Assembly: GCA_910579605.1 (NCBI GenBank)
Contig: CAJTUG010000013.1
Coordinates: forward strand, 5,446 to 11,152
Direction: 5' to 3'
DNA length: 5,707 nucleotides
Origin: an uncultured Muribaculaceae bacterium
GTDB taxonomy: Bacteria > Bacteroidota > Bacteroidia > Bacteroidales > Muribaculaceae
Part shown: piece after piece, positions 1-5,544 of the stretch
How the letters are laid out: the number at the start of each line of letters is the position of its first letter
Position numbering within the stretch: position 1 is the first letter of the stretch
Notes under the pieces: generated by a model
Databases searched by the model: none
Told to the model about the DNA's origin: nothing
What the model saw: the letters and a program-made list of their open reading frames with translations, nothing else
Position numbers and translations under genes: made by a program

Positions 1-53
1 TAGAATAGAAGTTTCCTAAACTTTTGATAGCAGTTCGATTCTGCTCCGGGGTA
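1..53 (+). tRNA. tRNA-Arg (anticodon CCT), 5' part cut off by the window edge
   Basis: The 3' two thirds of a tRNA are visible. The anticodon stem is GAAGT (8-12) paired with ACTTT (20-24), around a 7-base loop TTCCTAA (13-19). The anticodon CCT is at 15-17, preceded by T33 and followed by A37, so it should read the arginine codon AGG. A 4-base variable region (25-28) leads to a perfect 5-bp T stem, AGCAG (29-33) with CTGCT (41-45), enclosing TTCGATT. The 3' acceptor strand is CCGGGGT (46-52) and the discriminator is A53. The next bases are CAC, so CCA is not encoded and must be added enzymatically. The 5' acceptor strand (expected ACCCCGG) and most of the D arm lie outside the window. The gene converges on the DUF4294 gene, whose stop codon is only 8 bp away. 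Confidence 0.9.
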
Positions 54-61
54 CACGAAGG

Positions 62-697
62 CTACAAGGTGCCTTGTTCGACGTTGCGTGCTATGCGCTC
101 GAGCAAGGCATCTTCTTTGTTTTTATCGGGCTGGTAGTTGCTTTTGAGGCTCACACCGAATAGTTTTCCGAAACCTTGCCAAAATCCGGCGCGGAAACTG
201 CCTAAGAATGCTTTGACGATGTCGTAGCTTGATTGGTGTGTTTCTCTCTGGATGAGCTTCACGAGGACTTTTGCCTGTCGCTTGCTGAAACGCTTCAGTA
301 CGGGCTTGTATTGCTCAAAAAGCGCTTTCTCCATGCTTTTGAGGTATTGCTCGCGTTCTTTTTGCGTGGGGAACGTTTCTATGTATTCATAGGTCTCTAT
401 GAGGGTTTCGGCAATGAGTTTTGCGTATGGGAGGGTGAGTTTTACATCGCGGACGGTGCGCCAATAGAACTGCTCTTCTTTTTTGTTTTTAAATTTGAGT
501 TGTGGATAAACGGTTATGTTCTTGAGGTGGAGCACGAGCATGGTATCACCTTCTTCGGAAACTCTTCTGGAATATCCACGGTAGTATTCTACTTTGAGTT
601 CGGGAGAGGTATCAAAAGATTCGTCGGGCGTGTCGGCAGAAGCAAACGACGTCTGGGCCGCAAACAAAAACAATATGACGGAGAAGAGGTTTTTCAT
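62..697 (-). CDS. Secreted DUF4294 family protein of unknown function
   Basis: This 211-residue protein resembles the DUF4294 family, which I know from Bacteroidetes and which has no established function. The N-terminus has the shape of a signal peptide: MKN, a hydrophobic stretch at about 4-14, then a likely cleavage site after Ala-Ser-Ala (19-21), so export to the periplasm or cell envelope is inferred. Family-like segments are GDTMLVLHLKNITVYP (50-65), FKNKKEEQFYWRTVRDVK (69-86), PYAKL (90-94), KVLVKLIQRETHQSSYD (143-159) and FWQGFGKLFG (172-181). The middle is rich in charged helices; no catalytic motif is evident. The ATG at 697 was chosen because the signal peptide begins there. An upstream TTG at 751 would add 18 residues encoded by a terminator-like hairpin and would spoil the signal peptide. 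The gene lies downstream of wecB, but a strong terminator ends 3 bp before its ATG and no separate promoter is visible. How it is expressed is therefore unclear. Confidence 0.85.
   Translation of the reverse strand: MKNLFSVILFLFAAQTSFASADTPDESFDTSPELKVEYYRGYSRRVSEEGDTMLVLHLKNITVYPQLKFKNKKEEQFYWRTVRDVKLTLPYAKLIAETLIETYEYIETFPTQKEREQYLKSMEKALFEQYKPVLKRFSKRQAKVLVKLIQRETHQSSYDIVKAFLGSFRAGFWQGFGKLFGVSLKSNYQPDKNKEDALLERIARNVEQGTL
66..124 (+). terminator. Probable intrinsic terminator of the tRNA, inside the antisense 3' end of the DUF4294 gene
   Basis: Bases 66-81 pair with 99-114 over 16 consecutive positions, two of them G-U wobbles (69/111 and 77/103). The 17-base loop (82-98) can pair further through GCG (86-88) with CGC (96-98). 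The stem is followed on the plus strand by C and then a T-rich run at 116-124 (TTTGTTTTT). On the minus strand no T tract follows, so the signal faces the direction of tRNA transcription and starts 13 bp after the tRNA 3' end. The same bases encode about the last 17 residues and end just short of the stop codon of the opposite gene. Hairpin and T run are seen directly; termination is inferred. Confidence 0.65.
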
Positions 698-700
698 ATT

Positions 701-728
701 AAAAAATCGGAGGCGGCAATGCCTCCGA
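701..728 (-). terminator. Intrinsic terminator downstream of wecB
   Basis: On the minus strand an 8-bp perfect stem, TCGGAGGC (728-721) with GCCTCCGA (714-707), encloses a 6-base loop and runs directly into six Ts (706-701). The plus strand has no T run after the stem, so orientation is unambiguous. It lies 24 bp past the wecB stop codon and would end the wecC-wecG-wecB transcript. It is odd that the U tract stops only 3 bp before the DUF4294 start codon, which leaves room for partial read-through or attenuation instead of a full stop. Confidence 0.85.
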
Positions 729-744
729 ATATAAAACACGCAAG

Positions 745-763
745 TGCGCAATTCAGTTGCGCA
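745..763 (-). repeat. Hairpin overlapping the wecB stop codon
   Basis: A perfect 7-bp inverted repeat, TGCGCAA (745-751) and TTGCGCA (757-763), flanks a 5-base loop that contains most of the wecB TGA stop codon (753-755). On the minus strand the following sequence is only moderately T-rich (GTTTTATATT after a 7-base interval), so alone it would be a weak terminator. It may be the first half of a tandem terminator with the stronger hairpin at 701-728, or a 3'-end stabilising structure. The repeat is seen directly; its role is inferred. Confidence 0.5.
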
Positions 764-1904
764 GTATAAATTCTGCTATTCTCCCGCAGGCTTCGCCGTC
801 GCCATAGGGATTTGCCTTGAGGCTGTTGGCGTGGTAGTAGCCTGCATCGTCGAGGAAACGAGCAGCTTCTGCAACTATTTTTTCTCTGTCGGTGCCCACA
901 AGCCTTATTGTTCCTGCATCAAGAGCCTCCGGCCGCTCTGTCACTTCGCGCATTACGAGCACGGGTTTGCCCAACGACGGGGCTTCTTCTTGTATTCCCC
1001 CACTGTCGGTAATGATGAGATATGCGTGTTTCATCATAAATACGAAGGGCAGGTATTCCAAGGGTTCTATGAAGAAAACATTGGGATAATTCTTATCTCC
1101 GAACATCTGCGCAATTGGTTTGCGCACATTGGGGTTTAGGTGCATGGGATAAACGATATCTGCATCGGGATAACGTGTGGCCAAATCTTGTAGCGCCAGG
1201 CAGATATTGAGGAATCCTTGCCCGAAATTCTCGCGGCGATGTCCTGTGACGAGAATCATACGACGTCCCGCCGCTATGCGAGAGGGGTCATAGCCCATAG
1301 AAGCAATGGCGGAACTCAATTCAGCTTCGAGGTTAGGGTCATTTTCAATTTTGCCGACAACCATCTTGAGAGCATCGATAACGGTGTTGCCCGTCACGGA
1401 GATTGCGCTGTCGGGAGTGTTTTCTTCTAAAAGATTGCGGCGGGCACAATCGGTCGGCGCAAAATGGAGTGTAGCTATCCGGCTCGTTATCCTGCGGTTC
1501 ATTTCTTCTGGCCACGGCGAATAAATATCGCCGGTGCGCAGGCCTGCTTCTACATGCCCCACCGGGATGCGGGCATAGAAAGCGGCGAGAGCAGCAGCTG
1601 TAGAGGTGGATGTATCGCCATGCACGAGCACTAAATCGGGTTTAGCCTGGGCAAGGACGTCGCGCATACCGGTGAGGACACGCGAGGTGACGTCGTAGAG
1701 GTCTTGCCCCTGGCGCATGATATCTAAATCGTAGTCTGGAGTGATAGAAAAAAGTTTGAGCACTTGATCGAGCATCTGCCGGTGTTGCCCCGTCACGGCC
1801 ACGACAGTCTGGAATTCGTCGCCGCGCGCCTGTAGTGTCTTGACCAATGGAGCCATTTTGATTGCTTCGGGACGTGTTCCGAATACAAGCATTACTTTTT
1901 TCAT
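753..1904 (-). CDS. wecB: UDP-N-acetylglucosamine 2-epimerase (non-hydrolysing)
   Basis: This cytoplasmic enzyme interconverts UDP-GlcNAc and UDP-ManNAc, the first step towards UDP-ManNAcA. At 383 residues it is full length (E. coli WecB is 376). It has the expected landmarks in order: GTRPEAIK (9-16), GQH (39-41), HGDT (95-98), HVEAGLRT (117-124), PEEMNR (132-137), GHRRENFG (221-228), the UDP-binding DSGGIQEE (300-307) and RPEA (324-327). K16, D97, E119, the PEE glutamates and H222 match positions known to matter in the E. coli enzyme, so activity is likely. The absence of an extra C-terminal kinase domain and the match to the WecB/MnaA type argue against a hydrolysing NeuC- or GNE-like enzyme. 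The ATG at 1904 is preceded by AGG 7 bases upstream (minus strand, 1914-1912), a usable ribosome binding site. It starts 33 bp after the wecG stop and is probably co-transcribed with wecC and wecG, with the transcript ending at the hairpins just downstream. Confidence 0.95.
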   Translation of the reverse strand: MKKVMLVFGTRPEAIKMAPLVKTLQARGDEFQTVVAVTGQHRQMLDQVLKLFSITPDYDLDIMRQGQDLYDVTSRVLTGMRDVLAQAKPDLVLVHGDTSTSTAAALAAFYARIPVGHVEAGLRTGDIYSPWPEEMNRRITSRIATLHFAPTDCARRNLLEENTPDSAISVTGNTVIDALKMVVGKIENDPNLEAELSSAIASMGYDPSRIAAGRRMILVTGHRRENFGQGFLNICLALQDLATRYPDADIVYPMHLNPNVRKPIAQMFGDKNYPNVFFIEPLEYLPFVFMMKHAYLIITDSGGIQEEAPSLGKPVLVMREVTERPEALDAGTIRLVGTDREKIVAEAARFLDDAGYYHANSLKANPYGDGEACGRIAEFILRN

Positions 1905-1937
1905 ATCTTTACCTGTTATTAAGCGAATCCTAAAGAA

Positions 1938-2645
1938 TTAAAACTGTTTTGTGGCCAACCACCATGCAAAGCGCACATATTTGATGTTTCTCTTGATACG
2001 TTTCGGCTGGCGGATTAGGCGGTATGCGAATTCAAGGTTATGGTCGAGCCACCATTTCGGTGCTCGTGGCACAGTGCCTGTATATACGTCGAAACTGCCG
2101 CCAAGGCCTTGATAAATGGCTTTGTGGCGTTTGAACATCTCGTCCATGAGGATTTCTTGTTTCGGGGATCCCATGGCCACGAAAACGACATCGGGACGTT
2201 TTTCGGCCACATCGTCTATGAGCTCCTGCCGTTCTTGAGGAGTACGGAGGAAGCCGTCTCTGTGTCCGACTATCCGTATGCCGGGGAATTCCCTGCGTAG
2301 CTTCTCTACTGTTGCGTCGTTGACTTTTTTGCTGGCTCCGATAATATAGAATGTTTTGCTATCATAATAGCGGCCTATAATCTTGAGCCACAGCTCGCAA
2401 CCTGCTATTTTCACCACATCTACACCTTTCTGGCGCAAAGCCATGACAGGGCCTACACCATCGCAATATGCGATGTTGGAATTGATTATCTGACGTGTCT
2501 GGTCGGTTGCGTTTAATATTTTCTCGGCATTTACGGCCACGAGTATGCCTTTTCGGTCGTTGGCATAGTCTATAAGCTCGTCGACAGATGCAAAAGGAAA
2601 AACGTTTATTCCCTTGAGGGAGATTCTTGTATCTTCTTTTACCAA
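1938..2645 (-). CDS. wecG: WecG/TagA/CpsF family (GT26) glycosyltransferase, probable UDP-ManNAcA transferase
   Basis: The 235-residue product matches the WecG/TagA/CpsF family (E. coli WecG is 246). It should transfer ManNAcA from UDP-ManNAcA to an undecaprenyl-diphosphate-linked GlcNAc at the inner face of the cytoplasmic membrane. Visible motifs are LVAVNAEK (35-42, with I34 before), YCDGVGPV (60-67, where D62 is the likely counterpart of the catalytic aspartate proposed for TagA), VAMGSPKQE (156-164), GGSFDVYTG (182-190), RAPKWW (194-199) and a basic C-terminus, RLIRQPKRIKR (209-219). That tail fits the membrane-associating and substrate-clamping appendage of the family. Resemblance to WecG is closest in the MGSPKQE to RIKR half. 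Lying directly between wecC and wecB supports ManNAcA over the ManNAc used by TagA, though specificity remains inferred. The start is TTG at 2645: an in-frame TAA lies four codons upstream (2657-2655), and no ATG or GTG occurs before the conserved core. It lies 12 bp after wecC. Confidence 0.9.
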   Translation of the reverse strand: MVKEDTRISLKGINVFPFASVDELIDYANDRKGILVAVNAEKILNATDQTRQIINSNIAYCDGVGPVMALRQKGVDVVKIAGCELWLKIIGRYYDSKTFYIIGASKKVNDATVEKLRREFPGIRIVGHRDGFLRTPQERQELIDDVAEKRPDVVFVAMGSPKQEILMDEMFKRHKAIYQGLGGSFDVYTGTVPRAPKWWLDHNLEFAYRLIRQPKRIKRNIKYVRFAWWLATKQF

Positions 2646-2657
2646 AACAGTTGTTTA

Positions 2658-3863
2658 TCAGTGTTTGAAAATGCCACAAAAATCAAGCACTTTCTTTTGG
2701 TCGGGCCAAGGCAACTGCTTGAATGGGGTGTGGGCGGTGAGGAAAACAATTATGTCGGCTTTATCGAAAGCTTCTGCGTAGGGCGTGAGCTTGAACTGCG
2801 GGTGCGACTTCACGTTTGGCTCGGAAACGAGGATTTCGGCACCTGTACGGGCTTCCATGACGTTGTCGATAATAGTTTTTGCAGGGCTTTCGCGGAGGTC
2901 GTCGATATCGGGTTTAAATGCCACGCCCATCATTGCTACTACGGGTTTGCGATTGTTGTCGAGTTCAAAACGCAGGATTGCGTTTATTACTTTCTCGGCA
3001 CACCACTCTGCTTTGTAGTTATTTATGTGGCGGGCTGTTGCAATAATCTTGCTTTCTTCGGGAAATGCCGACGTAATGAAATATGGGTCTACGGCGATAC
3101 AATGCCCACCAACGCCGCAACCGGGTTGGAGGATATTTACGCGTGGATGTTTATTTGCGAGTCTTATCAAATCCCACACGTTTATTCCGGCGCGGTCGCA
3201 TATGAGGCTCAGCTCGTTTGCAAAAGCAATCTGGACGTCGCGGCTGGAGTTTTCTGTCAGTTTGCACATTTCGGCGGTGCGGGCGTTTGTTGCATGGAGT
3301 TCTCCGGAAACGAAACGCTTGTAGAAATCCATGGCTTTTGCGGTTGAAGCGTCGTCTACGCCGCCGATAACTCGGTCGTTGTGGACAAGCTCGTAGAGCA
3401 CGTTTCCCGGCAATACGCGCTCGGGACAATAGGCGATGCTTATTTTTCCTTTCAACTCTGGCCGGAGAGAGAAAATGAGTTCTGCCATCAGCTCGGTAGT
3501 GCCTACGGGCGAAGTGGATTCTATCACATACAAATCGCCGTCTTTGAGGAAAGGTACGACTGCCTCGGTGGCAGCTTGGACGTAGGATATATCGGGTTGG
3601 TGATTACCTTTGAAAGGAGTGGGGACGACAATGAAATAGGCGTCGGCCGGTTCCGGGACAACTGAAGCACGAAGTTTACCGTTTGCAGTAACCTCGCGTA
3701 AGCGTTCTCCCAGCCCCGGTTCGATAATATGCAATTGGCCGGCGTTTGTTTTTTCAACAACCGTCGGATTAATGTCTACGCCAATCACGTCTACTCCGTG
3801 CATGGCTGCAGTTATGGCGGTGGGCAAGCCTATGTAGCCAAGCCCCATAAAGCAAGCTTTCAT
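2658..3863 (-). CDS. wecC: UDP-N-acetyl-D-mannosamine dehydrogenase
   Basis: This enzyme oxidises UDP-ManNAc to UDP-ManNAcA in two NAD+-dependent steps. The 401-residue protein is full length (E. coli WecC is 420). The N-terminal NAD-binding Rossmann domain begins with GLGYIGLPTA (7-16) and continues with VIGVDIN (26-32), VVPTPFKG (79-86) and ESTSPVGTTE (115-124). The central domain has YCPERVLPG (145-153), EMCKLTENS (198-206, with the conserved K201), FANELSLICDRAGINVW (214-230), and RVNILQPG followed by GVGGHCIAVDP with catalytic Cys255. The C-terminal UDP-sugar domain has GVAFKPDIDDLRESPA (313-328). VPTPFKG, HPRVNILQPG and DDLRESPA follow WecC closely, favouring UDP-ManNAc over UDP-glucose as substrate. 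The ATG at 3863 puts the glycine-rich loop at the usual distance. It is the first gene of the wecC-wecG-wecB run, 105 bp after xseB; no strong promoter is apparent in that gap, so it may have a weak promoter of its own or be fed by read-through. Confidence 0.95.
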   Translation of the reverse strand: MKACFMGLGYIGLPTAITAAMHGVDVIGVDINPTVVEKTNAGQLHIIEPGLGERLREVTANGKLRASVVPEPADAYFIVVPTPFKGNHQPDISYVQAATEAVVPFLKDGDLYVIESTSPVGTTELMAELIFSLRPELKGKISIAYCPERVLPGNVLYELVHNDRVIGGVDDASTAKAMDFYKRFVSGELHATNARTAEMCKLTENSSRDVQIAFANELSLICDRAGINVWDLIRLANKHPRVNILQPGCGVGGHCIAVDPYFITSAFPEESKIIATARHINNYKAEWCAEKVINAILRFELDNNRKPVVAMMGVAFKPDIDDLRESPAKTIIDNVMEARTGAEILVSEPNVKSHPQFKLTPYAEAFDKADIIVFLTAHTPFKQLPWPDQKKVLDFCGIFKH

Positions 3864-3893
3864 ACGAAATTCTATGTTAACAATATCTAAACG

Positions 3894-3906
3894 TGCAAAT
3901 CTTGCA
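3894..3906. repeat. Short palindrome upstream of wecC
   Basis: TGCAA (3894-3898) and TTGCA (3902-3906) form a 5-bp inverted repeat with a 3-base centre, 31 bp upstream of the wecC ATG. On the minus strand it contains AAGATTTG (3903-3896), one mismatch from the Bacteroidetes -7 consensus TAnnTTTG, but no TTG lies at a proper upstream distance. It could be an operator on a weak promoter, or chance in an AT-rich gap. The rest of the xseB-wecC gap shows no terminator. Confidence 0.25.
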
Positions 3907-3968
3907 TTTATTGTAGGTGTGGCTATAAATAATTCAAGACTTGCCCGATAATTGGTTTGAGGTATCCT

Positions 3969-4175
3969 TTAGCTTTTCAAATCGTTGTCGAGGCGCATGA
4001 GAATACCTTCGAGTTCTTCTTCTGTTGCCGTGAGGCGGCCGCGGCAGAATTCCAAGAGTTCGGCCGCTTTACGGGTGCGCTCGGCAAGAGTATCTATATC
4101 GCAATTGTCTTGGCGCAATTGGGCAAGAATTGCCTCAAGCTCCTCTAAAGCTTGAGAATATGTTTTTTCTTCCAT
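3969..4175 (-). CDS. xseB: Exodeoxyribonuclease VII small subunit
   Basis: This 68-residue acidic, helical protein has the typical size of XseB, the small subunit that assembles on XseA to form exonuclease VII. The complex degrades single-stranded DNA from both ends and acts in repair and recombination. The family signature is clear: TYSQALEELEAILAQL (5-20), a short linker (21-27), then IDTLAERTRKAAELLEFC (27-44) with the conserved cysteine C44, and RLTATEEELEGIL (47-59). There are no transmembrane segments. It starts 14 bp after the aminotransferase stop codon and is probably on the same mRNA. The upstream sequence is A-rich and lacks a strong Shine-Dalgarno. The oddity is context: xseB often follows xseA, which is absent here, so the large subunit must be encoded elsewhere if the enzyme is functional. 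Confidence 0.92.
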   Translation of the reverse strand: MEEKTYSQALEELEAILAQLRQDNCDIDTLAERTRKAAELLEFCRGRLTATEEELEGILMRLDNDLKS

Positions 4176-4189
4176 TTTTCAGATTTTCA

Positions 4190-5389
4190 TTAAATAACCC
4201 GTCCCGGATATGCTTTTAGTGCTTCTTGGAGAACTTTTATGGCTTTGCCAAGTTCTTCTTTATTCAGGACGTAGGCCATACGCACTTCGTTTTGCCCCAT
4301 GCCCGGGGTGGTATAAAATCCTGAGGCGGGCGCCATGAAGATTGTTGCTCCGTCGTAGCTGAATTCTTCGAGACACCAACGGCAAAATTTATCGGCATCG
4401 TCTACCGGAAGGCGCACCAGCGTATAGAATGCTCCCATAGGTATTGGCGAGTAGCAACCGGGGATTTTATTGAGCTGATCTATGAGGAACTTGCGGCGTT
4501 CTACATATTCATTGTATGTTTCAAGCATGTATTCTGCCGGGGTGTCTATCGAGGCTTCTGCCACGAGTTGGCCAAGAAGCGGAGGGCTAAGGCGGGCCTG
4601 ACAGAATTTCATTATATTCTTTTTCAGTTCTTTATGCTTGGTTATCAAGGCGCCTATACGGATTCCGCATTCGTTGTAGCGCTTGGAGACCGAGTCTATG
4701 AGAACCACTTGCTCTTCCACTCCGGGGAGATGGAATGCAGATATGTAGGGTGCTCCGGTATAGCAGAATTTGCGGTAGACCTCGTCGGAGAATAGGAAAA
4801 GGTCGTATTTCTTCACTAAATCCCTTATCTGCAGCATTTCCTTCATGGTATAGAGGTAGCCGGTGGGATTGTTTGGATTGCAGATGAGTATACCTTTGGT
4901 CTTCGGAGTAATCAATTTCTCGAAATCCTCTACCGGAGGAAGCTCGAAGCCATTGTCGATACTTGAGGGAATGGTAACGATTTTTGCACCGGCAGAGATG
5001 GCAAATGCCATGTAGTTGGCATATGCAGGCTCCGGCACTATTATTTCGTCGCCAGGGTCCAAGCATGCCATGAAGGCGAACAATACCGCCTCGGAACCAC
5101 CAGTAGTGACAATTATGTCGTCTAAGTCTACGTCAATATTGAATCTCTTGTAGTATTCCAACAATTTTTTCCGCAACGACAGCAATCCATCAGATGGGCT
5201 ATATTCCAGCACTTTGCGGTCTATATTCTTGAGAGCCTCAAAAGCAGCTTGGGGAGTTGGCACATCGGGTTGGCCTATATTGAGACGATAGACCTTAATG
5301 CCTTTTTCGGCAGCGGCATTTGCCAAAGGCACGAGCCGGCGTATAGGAGAAGCTGGCATTTCGGTGCCACGAACTGAAACTTTTGGCAT
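4190..5389 (-). CDS. PLP-dependent class I/II aminotransferase, probably aspartate aminotransferase type
   Basis: This 399-residue cytoplasmic fold-type I aminotransferase would move an amino group between an amino acid, most likely aspartate or a similar substrate, and 2-oxoglutarate. Landmarks in order are NIGQPDVPTP (37-46), EYSPSDGLLSLRKKL (62-76), TTGGSEA (95-101, phosphate contact), PEPAYANY (119-126), NPNNPTG (171-177), SDEVYRKF (201-208, where D202 should contact the pyridine nitrogen and Y205 the cofactor oxygen), SVSKRYNECGIRIG (233-246) with the PLP lysine K236, and NEVRMAYV (367-374), where R370 should bind the substrate carboxylate. All key residues are present, so it should be active. 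Substrate cannot be fixed from sequence alone: alanine, aromatic or other aminotransferases of this class are possible, so no gene symbol is given. The ATG at 5389 has GGAAG 7 bases upstream and lies about 25 bp below a clear promoter. It is the first gene of an operon with xseB. Confidence 0.9.
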   Translation of the reverse strand: MPKVSVRGTEMPASPIRRLVPLANAAAEKGIKVYRLNIGQPDVPTPQAAFEALKNIDRKVLEYSPSDGLLSLRKKLLEYYKRFNIDVDLDDIIVTTGGSEAVLFAFMACLDPGDEIIVPEPAYANYMAFAISAGAKIVTIPSSIDNGFELPPVEDFEKLITPKTKGILICNPNNPTGYLYTMKEMLQIRDLVKKYDLFLFSDEVYRKFCYTGAPYISAFHLPGVEEQVVLIDSVSKRYNECGIRIGALITKHKELKKNIMKFCQARLSPPLLGQLVAEASIDTPAEYMLETYNEYVERRKFLIDQLNKIPGCYSPIPMGAFYTLVRLPVDDADKFCRWCLEEFSYDGATIFMAPASGFYTTPGMGQNEVRMAYVLNKEELGKAIKVLQEALKAYPGRVI

Positions 5390-5420
5390 TTATTTTCTTC
5401 CTTAATTTTTGATTTGGCTA

Positions 5421-5451
5421 CAAAATTAGCCATTTATCCCCACTCATGCAA
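5421..5451 (-). promoter_or_regulatory. Bacteroidetes-type promoter of the aminotransferase-xseB operon
   Basis: On the minus strand a -7 box TAATTTTG (5428-5421) matches TAnnTTTG exactly. A -33 TTG (5451-5449) lies 20 bp upstream, a normal spacing for the primary sigma factor of Bacteroidetes. Transcription should start around 5415, giving a leader of about 25 bases with GGAAG (5401-5397) as ribosome binding site for the ATG at 5389. Confidence 0.75.
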
Positions 5452-5462
5452 GCATTTCGGGA

Positions 5463-5487
5463 TATATCGGCAACATGCAACGATATA
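5463..5487. repeat. Inverted repeat between the divergent promoters
   Basis: TATATCG (5463-5469) and CGATATA (5481-5487) form a perfect 7-bp inverted repeat with an 11-bp spacer, so the half-sites are 18 bp apart, just under two helical turns. It lies upstream of both the minus-strand -33 box (5449-5451) and the candidate plus-strand -33 box (5510-5512). That is a fitting place for a dimeric regulator acting on either promoter. The arms are AT-rich, so chance occurrence is possible. Confidence 0.3.
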
Positions 5488-5509
5488 GTTGATATCCTTT
5501 TTTGATAAG

Positions 5510-5544
5510 TTGTAGAAAATTCTCAAAAAAAATATGTACTTTTG
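5510..5544 (+). promoter_or_regulatory. Probable Bacteroidetes-type promoter reading out of the right edge
   Basis: TACTTTTG (5537-5544) matches the -7 consensus TAnnTTTG exactly on the plus strand, preceded by an A-rich tract. A candidate -33 TTG (5510-5512) is 24 bp upstream, slightly longer than ideal. Transcription would begin near 5549-5551 and run out of the window, diverging from the aminotransferase operon. Confidence 0.6.

Noticed and set aside
1..61. Phage or island attachment site at the tRNA 3' end
   Set aside because: No integrase, no duplicated tRNA 3' segment and no mobile genes are present; the neighbours look like core chromosome.
698..751. Extended N-terminus of the DUF4294 protein from a TTG at 751
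   Set aside because: The additional 18 residues are basic and are encoded by the terminator hairpin. The signal peptide begins precisely at the ATG at 697.
233..769. Long open frame on the plus strand opposite DUF4294 (178 codons)
   Set aside because: It is a shadow of the minus-strand gene. The translation is dominated by Phe, Leu and Gly runs with no family resemblance, and it crosses the terminator hairpins.
1906..1936. Inverted repeat TCTTTA/TAAAGA around the wecB ribosome binding site
   Set aside because: The arms are six mostly A-T pairs with a 19-base loop, too weak and too likely by chance to call a translational switch.
2661..3347. Long plus-strand open frame opposite wecC (228 codons)
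   Set aside because: wecC on the other strand is an unmistakable full-length enzyme. The antisense translation is Cys- and Phe-rich with no recognisable domain.
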